DNA from: Pseudoalteromonas ulvae UL12
Lineage (GTDB): Bacteria; Pseudomonadota; Gammaproteobacteria; Enterobacterales; Alteromonadaceae
Assembly: GCF_014925405.1 (NCBI RefSeq)
Contig: NZ_AQHJ01000034.1
Location: 248,001 to 312,000, forward strand
Direction: 5' to 3'
Length of the DNA: 64,000 bases
The translations under genes and the position numbers were made by a program. The notes beneath the pieces are model-generated. The model was not told where the DNA came from and ran no database searches. It worked only from the letters and a program-made list of their open reading frames with translations. Of the stretch, positions 6,433 through 14,750 are shown one piece after another. Positions within the stretch are counted from its first letter, which is position 1, and every line of letters begins with the position of its first letter.

Positions 6433-8794
6433 TAGGTTGCTCCGCTTGGAAAATACTCTTACTTCTTTTCATTGTGCGTTCATGGCTTTCAATTAAAATC
6501 TCTAAATTAGCGCTTTGTTCCTTAGCTCGCATACGTTCAACAGGGAGCGTCAAATAATCAGCTTGGACTGCCTTTAGCGCGATTAAGTCTTCTTTCATAA
6601 TATTAAGCTGGGTTCGTTTTACTTCTTGGTATGCACAGCCTTTACACACAGATGGTTCACAAGGTGCCTTATGCTTTTTAGCTTCTCCCTCTTTTTTATG
6701 GCAAGTAGCATGTGGTTTAGGTTTGTGTTTGTGGCCTCTAGCATCCAGCACTTGAGCCATTTCATTACTTTTTTCTTCGTCAGGTAATTCGCTAAAGCCT
6801 TTACCGTACTTGTCTTTGGTATAGTTGTTGAATCTGACACTCTTTTGTAAAACTCGGTAAACCTTTTTCAAATAAGAAGTATATTTACCTGCCATTTCTT
6901 CGGTGCCCATAAGTAGAGCCAGAATATCTTTTGCCGTTGTTTCAACACCTACTTCAGCAATTATTTTATCTAGTGCTTTGTTTTCTTCTTTAATCGCAAT
7001 GGTAGATTCAGCTCTCTCATTTCGAGTCAGCTTGGTTTTATGATGAAGTTGCTCATGCGTTTCTCTAGCGGCAGGCTCCGTCACATACACAGTTGTTTCA
7101 TCGGGATCAACATGTCCTAGCTGGTGACATAATGCTAGTAAGTCTGCGTTTTTGTACTGATAATGGTAAATAACGGCATAGATACGTCTGAATGGGTGGC
7201 TTTTCATATCCACTTCTGCATCACCTAGCATCATTTTTAAGAAGGCGTTGCCAGTGATCTTTGAATCTTTTCCCTTATTAAAATGATATTTATAGTGTTT
7301 GAAGTTATCTTGTTCATCAATTCTAAAGGTTGGCACATTAAACAAGCCGTCAACATCAACAGCCCCCCATGCTTTTTTCAATTTAATTAAGCATTGAATT
7401 GCTTTGGTACTACCGTTATTAGTTGTGTACCAGCGGCGCTCACCATTTTTCTCGTTATAAAAGCAGGCTTGATACCAATTGAACTTTTTATCTTTGCAAC
7501 GGAAGAACTCTTCTGTAATACCGATGAGAGGGTGCTGGATTTCTGCTTGTCTTCTTGCGTTGTAAGTTTGCAATATGACATAACATGCGGTCATCAATAA
7601 CGTGATTACCTCGGTTACAGAGAACGCCTCTGATTCTTTATCTGAAGCAGTTAAACTCGATTTATGGATTTCAATGCCAAGCAGCTTTTCAAGCTCTTTA
7701 ACTTTTTTTGAGCTAACTAAAAATTCTGGAAATCTACCTTCAGTCAGTGTTCGATGGCGAAGCCCTTCATCAAGGTATTGATTTTTTAAGTTGGTAATTT
7801 CATTTACTAATGAAATTATTTTGGATGAATATTCGTATACCCAAAGGTGTGAACCGCCCAATAGATCAACAACATGTTCTAAATCCAAGTTTTTTGTGCG
7901 ACCAGCTACTTTACCTAGCTTTTTAGAAAGCTGGTTAGGGTTAGGAAAAGGAATAAACTGCATCCGATCTTCGTTATCTAGTTTTGCAAACCTATTCCAA
8001 GTACCAAACCAGTTATTCAAAGATTTAACGGCTGGTTGAGAAGGTGAAGATGCGCCTTTGGATGCTAAACGAGCACCGACTTTAACTCCCTTTGATTTTA
8101 GGTGTTCTGTTACTCTTTGGTAAACACTAGTTGGAACTTGATTTTCAAGACTAACCGCACCGATACATTGGGCAATTTTAGGTACTCTTATACTCGTTAC
8201 TTTAGAGTTTTCGGTATTACCGTCTTTGATTAAAAATGGCTCTAGTTCGTCATTCTCGATTAACAAATCGACAAATGAATTAACTCGGTCATGCAAGGCC
8301 AGCGTTGCTGGAATACCACCTTCTTTGAGCGTTACTTTCATCTTATCGATTTGCTTTTGATTTACTCCATTTAGTACGAGATGACCATGTAAGCACATAT
8401 ATTCAATGAATTGCGCTGCAACGTTAACTTGCGACATTACCCCTGTTTTTACAAATGTCGGCGTATGTTTAGCTCTGTTTGCATAGATATCGATGATTTC
8501 AACAAGTGCCTTGGCATAGTCAGGGTAAACCAATATAGGCACTGGGTGCTGCCACCCCGCAGCACCGGGAACCCATATATCTCGCAGATCTACAGAGCCT
8601 TTTTGTAGCACCGTTTCATTGGCTTTAGCGCCAGTTATCTTTGCGTGATAATGTAAAACAGTACCTTCAATAGAGAGCTTTTCATCTGTAACTTGCAACA
8701 GTTTTGCATTTTCTAAAAGCAGATCATCATGCTCTTCCAGTATGTCTTCCGGCTTTATATCTTCTAAGAATTGGTACTTAAGATTACTGTTCAT
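6425..8794 (-). CDS. Large tyrosine recombinase/integrase (789 aa)
   Basis: About twice the usual integrase length. The catalytic residues are clear: R in YNARRQAEI (about 475), HPFRR (about 530), QLGHVDPDETTVY with the nucleophile Tyr near 567. The N-terminal 400 residues have no recognised domain and may form an extended DNA-binding arm. Beyond the catalytic core is a cysteine/histidine cluster (CHKKEGEAKKHKAPC, then VCKGCAY) likely to bind zinc, followed by a helical tail. ATG 8794 follows GGGAG and lies inside the end of the 1090-residue gene, so the two are coupled. It probably acts with that protein as a heteromeric recombinase. May correspond to GmtZ-type integrases; not verified. Confidence 0.8.
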   Translation of the reverse strand: MNSNLKYQFLEDIKPEDILEEHDDLLLENAKLLQVTDEKLSIEGTVLHYHAKITGAKANETVLQKGSVDLRDIWVPGAAGWQHPVPILVYPDYAKALVEIIDIYANRAKHTPTFVKTGVMSQVNVAAQFIEYMCLHGHLVLNGVNQKQIDKMKVTLKEGGIPATLALHDRVNSFVDLLIENDELEPFLIKDGNTENSKVTSIRVPKIAQCIGAVSLENQVPTSVYQRVTEHLKSKGVKVGARLASKGASSPSQPAVKSLNNWFGTWNRFAKLDNEDRMQFIPFPNPNQLSKKLGKVAGRTKNLDLEHVVDLLGGSHLWVYEYSSKIISLVNEITNLKNQYLDEGLRHRTLTEGRFPEFLVSSKKVKELEKLLGIEIHKSSLTASDKESEAFSVTEVITLLMTACYVILQTYNARRQAEIQHPLIGITEEFFRCKDKKFNWYQACFYNEKNGERRWYTTNNGSTKAIQCLIKLKKAWGAVDVDGLFNVPTFRIDEQDNFKHYKYHFNKGKDSKITGNAFLKMMLGDAEVDMKSHPFRRIYAVIYHYQYKNADLLALCHQLGHVDPDETTVYVTEPAARETHEQLHHKTKLTRNERAESTIAIKEENKALDKIIAEVGVETTAKDILALLMGTEEMAGKYTSYLKKVYRVLQKSVRFNNYTKDKYGKGFSELPDEEKSNEMAQVLDARGHKHKPKPHATCHKKEGEAKKHKAPCEPSVCKGCAYQEVKRTQLNIMKEDLIALKAVQADYLTLPVERMRAKEQSANLEILIESHERTMKRSKSIFQAEQPNG

Positions 8795-11700
8795 TTTCTA
8801 ATCTCCCTTTAGCTTCTTTGAACATTAGAGGATTGGATAACTCTACATACTTCACCAAACCAAACGTAAATCGCATGTCAGGTGCAATATACTCATCAAA
8901 ATATTCTCTACCATGCTTTGCCAACAGCACCTCTCCACGTGCTATGTAATAAGCCTGATGTCGCAGGGTTCGTACAAATTCATCAACACCCAATTCAACG
9001 CGATTGAACTCGCAACCTTCTCCTGAATGGCACTTTCGACCTTTACAGATACTATCCTGTTTAGATTTATCAACAGCAGCGAAGATGTCTGTGCATGATG
9101 AGCCGTCTGCTAAAATAAACCATTCAGGCAATTCTTCTTTATGCTCTGCTGGTGCTACGATCAAATCCTCGTCAATGTTGCTACGATCTAAGCCGTATTT
9201 CTCTATAGATGCTTCTTTATGTCTAAACTGAACGGTTGTTTCAAATTTTCGCTGGAAGTCTGCATTGTTGGCTTCATATTCAATCACGGCGATAGGGTGC
9301 GTTAGATAAGCAGAAGTTACTCTACTGGTTGCATGATTTCGTTCACGTTGTGAATTTACTAAGCTACCGTCGATACCTTTTCTTAGATTCATTTGATGTT
9401 TGGCTAATAACTCCATCCGAAAATAAGGAAGGGTATAGTGATCGCGTAGCCTGTCTAAAATACTTGCCGATAGGAAATTTAGTTTTGTCGAACCCGGAGT
9501 ATCCCAAATACTCTCTTGCTTAAAGCCCATTCGCACCATGTTGTCATGATGTTGGATAAGAAAGCTGATCACCTCACGAATTTCTTTTTCATGTGGCTCA
9601 ATCGTAACGGGCGTAGCCTCTTTACCTACTTTTTCTTTGAACCCAGCAAGTACAAAAGGTCCTTCTGGTATTTGCTCTGGCAAATTTGCACGAGTCAACG
9701 TAGCTATTACATCTTTATTCCAAGTGGTTCTAATAGCTAATCTGATAAAGCACACAAGAAGAATGTTTTTTGGTAAAAATATGCCTGACCAAAAGAAGTC
9801 TCTCATACCTGTACTTGAGTTAGGAAACCAATGTTTCACATAAGTTGGGATTAACTCAGATTTTTGAGAGCAGTAGGTTGTGCTTGTTGTTCCAATGGAT
9901 AGTTGATGCCGAAGGTAAGCACCCATCATAACTTCATTTGTAAATTCTTTTCTAATGGCACTCGCTTGTGACTTTAGAATTCCTCTACCTCCCTCAACTT
10001 GATTGTTTTTAACTAAAGCAGTAACTTCTTCTGGGATATTTTTGATGTGAACCCCATTTTCGTCTTTTTTCGTGTAAGTGTTAAAAGTAGATACAAGCTG
10101 CTTATAGCATTCAACTTCTTTCTTACACGAATTTAGTATCTGGTTAATTGGCTTTTCAAAGTACTCTTGTACATTTTTTCTTAACTCTGATAGCGATTGT
10201 TGTTGATTTTGAATAGGGCTGGGTAATACATCACCATTCTCATCAACAGGCTCAATTAGCTTTTGAGCATTCATTTCGTCAGATGCGCTAAATCTAGATT
10301 TAAAACCACAGTTTTTTATATCAATCAAGCCGTTGATTTTACCAGCATAATTACTTAAGAATGTACGTAGACCTTGGCTTCTAGGTGCCTTTAATTGTAT
10401 ATCCATCTCATCGATGATGTCTTCAAGCTGAGCAAAACCTAACCTGAAATCTCGCTGTTCTAATTCAGACAGTAGGTTGGTAAGGATATGCTTTATTTGT
10501 GCTGACTCTAGTGATGTATCTACGATATAGCCCAAAGTCCGCTCTATGTCAGATAAAGATGTGGCAGGCATTGGTGTAGTCGCTGTGTGCGTTTGTAATT
10601 TATTCAAAGCTGTGACTAAGACACTGTTTAATTTCAACAAAGGTTTTAGCTTGGTCAGGTTAAATTTTACGGTGATATCATTCTTTTTACCGTTAGCTTT
10701 GGAATAACCTTGAAAAGCCATTGTATTAATTTTTTCTTTTGGATTAATAGTCGAATCAATCTCAAAATCTTTTAGTAACCTTCCACTTTGAGTTGGGGTT
10801 TCGCATAGGTTCAGAAAGTCACGAATGAGTTGCAGCTTTTCTTGCTTATTGTTTGGGAAGTGTTCGGTGATTAATAACTCTAGATCGATTAAGCCCTTGG
10901 AAACATTATAAGTAATCAAGTCTTCGGGCTTTTTAGCAAATAGTAATCTCCCATCACTATATCCCCCTTGCTGAAGCAGTATCAAGATTTCTATTAGGTC
11001 AGTTACGCTGTCCGTATCGGCAGGGCTGGTTTCTGATATTTTTTCGAACTGACTAAAACAATCCTCGCCCACACTCTCCAACGGCAGAACTAATGGTAGT
11101 TGAAATGAATCTACAATATGCTCATTGTTTTCACACTGTATTATGAAGCGTGGCTTAAATTTTAACTGACCAGCTTTGTTAAAGTTGGTTTTGAAGAGGT
11201 CTTTCGCTTTATTTAGTTCAGGAGCAGTTAGCCCATGCTCAAAGAGCTTCTGTCTAAACAGTGTACTTGGCTGATTCAACTTTCTATTTGGTAAAGCCTT
11301 ATGTAAGTTTTTCTCAAAATCGATTAGCGAATCGATAATTGTATTTAGCGTTAATTCGTTTAATGGGCTGTTGAGTAGTATTTTTATCTGAGAATTTTCA
11401 GGCCACTTGTCAATTTCGCGTAACACATTTTTAAAGCCTGCGATGACGGAGTATTCAAATGGCTGTTCTTTTGAAGCGTTTTCTAAATTGATCAGAAGAT
11501 CGTGTAAAACCGAGTCTTTAACAAATAGATTTGGCAAAGTGTCGGGATCAATAACGGTAAACTTAATCTTATTTTTTACATCAATGGCAAAAAGATCGAT
11601 GTTGGGATTTTTCTTAAAGTCTACATTTGTTGATAATAGTGTTTCATATGTTAATTCTGATGCATTAAAACCATTTTCTATGGGAGCACTGAATGAATTG

Positions 11701-12056
11701 AAAAAGTTTCTGACTGCGGTGCTGTAGCTTTTGGCTCTGCTCAAAGGAAAGCTGTTTACTAATGCTAGATCAACTGACTTGTAACCTTGGATTAGATCTT
11801 TGATGGTTACAGTCTCTGGTTTACTCACTAATAAATGGATTAGTGCTTGGTGATCTTCTTCATCAGTATTTATTAGCTGTAGCAATTTTGATATCGCTAA
11901 TCGTAAATTATAATGCGCTAGAGATGAGGTTTTTTCGTTTTCATCATCCCATTTAGAATTGATTAAACAATGTTGTAAAAAGCTGCCTTTTGGGGCTAAG
12001 CTTTGAAAAATTGTATTGTCGATGTTGAGGATGCTTTTATTTTTATTGTCATTCAT
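8784..12056 (-). CDS. Giant divergent tyrosine recombinase (1090 aa)
   Basis: First gene of the element operon, 110 bases from the element boundary. The catalytic core is divergent but readable: R in RLAIRTTWNKDVI (about 773), HQMNLRKG as the HxxR-type box (about 888-895), RNHATSR (about 905-911) and TSAYLTHP with the presumed nucleophile Tyr near 916. The spacing matches the canonical LRH-LGH-Y order. About 750 residues precede the core with no recognised domain. The C-terminal part has a Cys cluster (SICKGRKCHSGEGCEF) like that of the 789-residue neighbour, so both probably carry a zinc-binding module. One of the largest tyrosine-recombinase-like proteins I know of; weak core similarity keeps confidence moderate. 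May correspond to GmtY-type proteins; not verified. Confidence 0.7.
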   Translation of the reverse strand: MNDNKNKSILNIDNTIFQSLAPKGSFLQHCLINSKWDDENEKTSSLAHYNLRLAISKLLQLINTDEEDHQALIHLLVSKPETVTIKDLIQGYKSVDLALVNSFPLSRAKSYSTAVRNFFNSFSAPIENGFNASELTYETLLSTNVDFKKNPNIDLFAIDVKNKIKFTVIDPDTLPNLFVKDSVLHDLLINLENASKEQPFEYSVIAGFKNVLREIDKWPENSQIKILLNSPLNELTLNTIIDSLIDFEKNLHKALPNRKLNQPSTLFRQKLFEHGLTAPELNKAKDLFKTNFNKAGQLKFKPRFIIQCENNEHIVDSFQLPLVLPLESVGEDCFSQFEKISETSPADTDSVTDLIEILILLQQGGYSDGRLLFAKKPEDLITYNVSKGLIDLELLITEHFPNNKQEKLQLIRDFLNLCETPTQSGRLLKDFEIDSTINPKEKINTMAFQGYSKANGKKNDITVKFNLTKLKPLLKLNSVLVTALNKLQTHTATTPMPATSLSDIERTLGYIVDTSLESAQIKHILTNLLSELEQRDFRLGFAQLEDIIDEMDIQLKAPRSQGLRTFLSNYAGKINGLIDIKNCGFKSRFSASDEMNAQKLIEPVDENGDVLPSPIQNQQQSLSELRKNVQEYFEKPINQILNSCKKEVECYKQLVSTFNTYTKKDENGVHIKNIPEEVTALVKNNQVEGGRGILKSQASAIRKEFTNEVMMGAYLRHQLSIGTTSTTYCSQKSELIPTYVKHWFPNSSTGMRDFFWSGIFLPKNILLVCFIRLAIRTTWNKDVIATLTRANLPEQIPEGPFVLAGFKEKVGKEATPVTIEPHEKEIREVISFLIQHHDNMVRMGFKQESIWDTPGSTKLNFLSASILDRLRDHYTLPYFRMELLAKHQMNLRKGIDGSLVNSQRERNHATSRVTSAYLTHPIAVIEYEANNADFQRKFETTVQFRHKEASIEKYGLDRSNIDEDLIVAPAEHKEELPEWFILADGSSCTDIFAAVDKSKQDSICKGRKCHSGEGCEFNRVELGVDEFVRTLRHQAYYIARGEVLLAKHGREYFDEYIAPDMRFTFGLVKYVELSNPLMFKEAKGRLENEQ

Positions 12057-12166
12057 AGGACTAGCTTAGGTATACCTTAAAATTGTATCGACTTTCAGAT
12101 AAATGATTGCAAATAATAACACTTAATCGGTCGGTCGGTGTATCTATTTTGAATTTATAATACCTT
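12057..12166. promoter_or_regulatory. Right terminal region of the element: operon promoter and end repeats
   Basis: Between the 1090-residue gene and the phoH remnant. Seen: the perfect palindrome AGGTATACCT (12068-12077), a direct repeat ATACCTTAA (12074-12082 and 12160-12168), and a tandem CGGTCGGTCGGT (12128-12139). On the minus strand TTGCAA, 17 bases, then GATACA forms a plausible promoter for the recombinase operon. Repeats this close to a tyrosine-recombinase junction are candidate recombinase binding sites; the copy at 12160-12168 spans the inferred crossover. Confidence 0.55.
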
Positions 12167-12706
12167 AAGACCTTACTGGCGCTGGCATGTGCTCTAGAGC
12201 TTGTGATTGAGCAAGGCATCTATGACAAAGTCATTGTCACTCGTAATACCCCTGAAATTGCAGAATCAATTGGTTATTTGCCAGGTACCGAAGAAGAAAA
12301 AATGGCCCCTTGGCTTGCTGCGATTACTGATTCGTTAGAAGTGTTGCATAAAAGCGATCAAAATCCGATTTCGAGTCGAAACTACATAATGGAAAAGGCC
12401 AATATTCAGTTTAAGTCGGTAAACTTTATGCGTGGACGAAGTATTCAAAATGCCATCGTAATTCTTGATGAAAGTCAGAATTTGACGGCAGCGCAGCTAA
12501 AAACGATTATTACACGTTGTGGAGAAGGCACTAAGTTAATTTGCTCTGGAAACTTAGCGCAAATTGATAGTAGCTACCTAACACCTGTAACCTCTGGTTT
12601 AACATATTTGGTTGAACGGTTTAAAAACTTTGAAGGGAGTGCGACGGTTAATTTAAATGGTGTTGTACGAAGCCGATTAGCTGCTTTTGCAGAAGAAAAT
12701 TTGTAA
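12167..12706 (+). pseudogene. 3' half of PIN-PhoH family ATPase gene, interrupted by the element
   Basis: The frame opens after a stop at 12158 and reads KTLLALACALEL from 12167. This is the tail of the PhoH Walker A motif (normally G-x-x-G-T-GKTLLALA) with its glycines replaced by element sequence. Downstream are the PhoH features IAESIGYLPGTEEEKMAPW, NFMRGRSIQNAIVILDESQN (Walker B) and SGNLAQIDSSYL. The C-terminal 180 residues of a roughly 450-residue PIN-PhoH (YlaK-like) protein, a putative RNA helicase/nuclease, are thus intact. A GTG at 12203 could start a fragment, but it would lack the P-loop. Loss of function is inferred unless the element excises. Confidence 0.85.
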
Positions 12707-12746
12707 TTGGCTGTCTATAGTGCTAGCTATTGTGTTTATTCGTGGT

Positions 12747-12784
12747 AAAAATTACCTAAAAGCTTTAGGGTTGGTAATTTTTGC
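12747..12784 (+). terminator. Terminator-like hairpin after phoH remnant
   Basis: Ten-base perfect arms AAAAATTACC (12747-12756) and GGTAATTTTT (12773-12782). The 16-base loop can itself pair (TAAAGCTTTA-like). The distal arm ends in a T run. AT-rich, so the stem is long but weak. Confidence 0.55.
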
Positions 12785-12871
12785 CGCTATAGTAAAATCT
12801 AAGTTAAAAAATATACCTAACATAATCTGTTAGGATTGATTAAAAAGGTCTGGCCCTAGATGGGAGTAACG

Positions 12872-13768
12872 ATGGAACGAGCGTTAATTTTAGTTGTAGA
12901 TGACGACCCACTTAATTTGGTGGTGTTATCACAAACTCTGCAACCCCAATATCGTGTGATGACAGCGCGTAATGGGGAAGAAGCGCTCACGTTAAGCGCT
13001 CAACATCCGGTCGACCTTATTTTACTTGATATTAAAATGCCCGGGTTAGATGGATATGAGGTGCTCAAGCACCTTAAAAATCAAAGTGACACTCAGTCCA
13101 TTCCTGTTATTTTTATTTCTGCCAACGATAGTCATGCCGATGAAGCGAAAGGGTTAGAAATGGGCGCAATGGATTATATTACTAAGCCATTTAGCCCACC
13201 TATTGTACAAGTTCGGGTCAAAAACCAACTCACTATTAAACAAAAAAATGACCTTCTAGAAAAATTAGTCTCTATTGATGGTTTAACCGAGATTAATAAT
13301 CGTCGTTTTTTTGATGAAAATATTGCAAAAGAATGGCGTAGAACTGCGCGCAGTAATGAAGAAATGGTGATGCTCATTATCGATATTGATCATTTTAAAT
13401 TATTTAATGACAACTATGGGCATCGTGCGGGCGATGAATGTTTAAAATTAGTCGCCACAACGATTAAATCTTTGTGCCAACGGGGGAGTGATTTTGTGGC
13501 TCGTTATGGTGGAGAAGAGTTTGCCGCTGTTTTTTCTCCATGTGCATTAGAAGATGCGATTAAACAAGCTGAACGTTTACAAAAAGCAATCTATGACTTA
13601 ATGATCCCTCATCAGTTTTCGCCAACCAGTGATTACGTAACAATTAGCATAGGTGTTGCAAGTAGTCGCTCTGAAGGGGTTGTCGATGAAAACTCCCTTA
13701 TCGAAGTCGCGGATAAACATTTATACATGGCGAAAGAAGCGGGCCGAAACCAAGTTAAAGCAGGGTAA
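12872..13768 (+). CDS. Response regulator with diguanylate cyclase output (REC-GGDEF)
   Basis: 298 residues from ATG 12872, preferred over ATG 12860 because GGGAG precedes it by five bases. The receiver domain (about 5-120) has the acidic pocket DDD (10-12), phospho-acceptor D53 in LILLDIKMPG, and Lys in TKPF. The GGDEF domain (about 135-298) has the active-site motif GGEEF (about 213-217), preceded five residues earlier by RGSD, an intact inhibitory RxxD I-site. It should make cyclic di-GMP when phosphorylated and be product-inhibited. No histidine kinase gene is adjacent. The HD-GYP gene two genes away could degrade the same messenger. Confidence 0.92.
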   Translation: MERALILVVDDDPLNLVVLSQTLQPQYRVMTARNGEEALTLSAQHPVDLILLDIKMPGLDGYEVLKHLKNQSDTQSIPVIFISANDSHADEAKGLEMGAMDYITKPFSPPIVQVRVKNQLTIKQKNDLLEKLVSIDGLTEINNRRFFDENIAKEWRRTARSNEEMVMLIIDIDHFKLFNDNYGHRAGDECLKLVATTIKSLCQRGSDFVARYGGEEFAAVFSPCALEDAIKQAERLQKAIYDLMIPHQFSPTSDYVTISIGVASSRSEGVVDENSLIEVADKHLYMAKEAGRNQVKAG

Positions 13769-13802
13769 CTTTTAACTGTAGTATGGGCATCTAACCTTAA
13801 GC

Positions 13803-14741
13803 CTAGAATATTTCATGATAATAGCTTTTACCATCCACAAATGATCTCGAACTTTGAGACACTTCTGACAGCGGCAATAAAGCAGGACCAACTGGCTCGG
13901 CAAGTAAATAATTAAGCCCTTCTATATCAACATAATTATCAGTGCTGACTATGGGTAGTTGAAAACCAAGCAAAGCATGTTCAGGCAAGTAGAGCAAAAC
14001 AATGCTCAGGCGGGGATAAATATTTTTCAAAATAGTGGCTGCTAAAATCATTTTACTGTCGCAATCGCCAATATTTTGGGTCAGAAGTCGTAGTGGAGGG
14101 TTAAACCCGGCCCCGTTAGAGCTTTTGCGATCTTCGAGTGGTGAATATGGGATTGACTGCACCCAGTTGAGAACGAAGTTAATCACATCTCGCGGTTTTC
14201 TTAAGGTCATTTGGGCCTCAATAGCGGCAGCAATTGGTGCAACATGAGCAAGACCTTCTTGAGCAAAGCGAAGGTGATCCACTTTGATGCTCGGGCCATG
14301 CCAGGGGCTTTGAAATAGTACGTAGTGATGTTTCTCTAAAAAAGCTTGTTGGGCAGAATGTTCAATTTCTGTCAGTTCAGTTAGTACTTTTTCCCTGGTA
14401 TCATCATTTTTGCTTTTGATACTGTAGATGAGTTTTTTGTGGTGTCGTTTAAATTTGACGCGAACGTTTCTGGGGTTGTACTGGCTGACTTGAGACAGTA
14501 ATTGTTGGTAAACAAAGTTTAAAGCTTCATCTTGATCATAACGTTTAAAGCGTCGATAGGTATTGTTAATTAATTCTTTTTCTAACTTAAACGCTAAGGT
14601 TTGACGTTGGTCATCCATGTCTCGCCATGTATAACGATATTCAATAACGTCGCCTAAATCATGCTCTGTTTTTTCAAAGCAGATGAGGTCGCTCGAAAAG
14701 AGCGTAAGCAATAACAGTATTAACAATTTCACAGTTGGCAC
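13803..14741 (-). CDS. Exported transglutaminase-like protein
   Basis: 312 residues with an N-terminal signal peptide (KLLILLLLTLFSSDLICF). The C-terminal half has a transglutaminase/papain-like triad arrangement: Cys in NIGDCDSKM, His in LPEHALLGF, and an acidic residue in VDIEGLNYLL. The preceding WVQSIPYSP is typical of bacterial transglutaminase-like cysteine proteases. Substrate unknown; family members are often periplasmic peptidases (for example LapG-like enzymes tied to c-di-GMP), but this protein lacks other LapG features. Its start lies nine bases after the end of the HD-GYP gene, so the two form an operon. Confidence 0.7.
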   Translation of the reverse strand: MPTVKLLILLLLTLFSSDLICFEKTEHDLGDVIEYRYTWRDMDDQRQTLAFKLEKELINNTYRRFKRYDQDEALNFVYQQLLSQVSQYNPRNVRVKFKRHHKKLIYSIKSKNDDTREKVLTELTEIEHSAQQAFLEKHHYVLFQSPWHGPSIKVDHLRFAQEGLAHVAPIAAAIEAQMTLRKPRDVINFVLNWVQSIPYSPLEDRKSSNGAGFNPPLRLLTQNIGDCDSKMILAATILKNIYPRLSIVLLYLPEHALLGFQLPIVSTDNYVDIEGLNYLLAEPVGPALLPLSEVSQSSRSFVDGKSYYHEIF

Positions 14742-14750
14742 AAGTCTTTA

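Larger units (their letters stand above)
1..12166. mobile_element. Integrated element with three tyrosine recombinases, inserted in a phoH-family gene (partial, left end outside window)
   Basis: Seen: six overlapping minus-strand genes read inward from the right boundary. They encode three proteins with R/HxxR/H/Y tyrosine-recombinase motifs, a RecD2-like helicase and two coiled-coil proteins. Further left are a mercury-resistance cargo and small orphan genes. The right boundary is placed at about 12,160-12,167, where a PhoH-type reading frame begins abruptly inside its Walker A motif. The left end and the 5' half of phoH are not in the window, so target duplication cannot be checked. Family knowledge: gammaproteobacterial islands with a recombinase/integrase/small-protein trio (gamma-mobile-trio, GmtY/GmtZ/GmtX) and strand-biased circularising elements have multi-recombinase modules at one end. 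Relationship to either is an inference from gene order only. Confident that this is an integrated element; unsure of its family. Confidence 0.85.

Noticed and set aside
11407..11727. 106-residue plus-strand frame inside the giant recombinase gene
   Set aside because: Entirely within the coding sequence of the minus-strand gene and with no recognisable features.
12128..12139. CGGT triplicate as element terminal inverted repeat
   Set aside because: It lies about 25-35 bp inside the inferred junction and no partner copy can be checked in the window.
1..12166. Anti-phage defence island
   Set aside because: Mobile islands of this kind often carry defence genes, but the visible cargo is only mercury genes and small orphans; no nuclease, reverse transcriptase, CBASS or restriction gene was seen.
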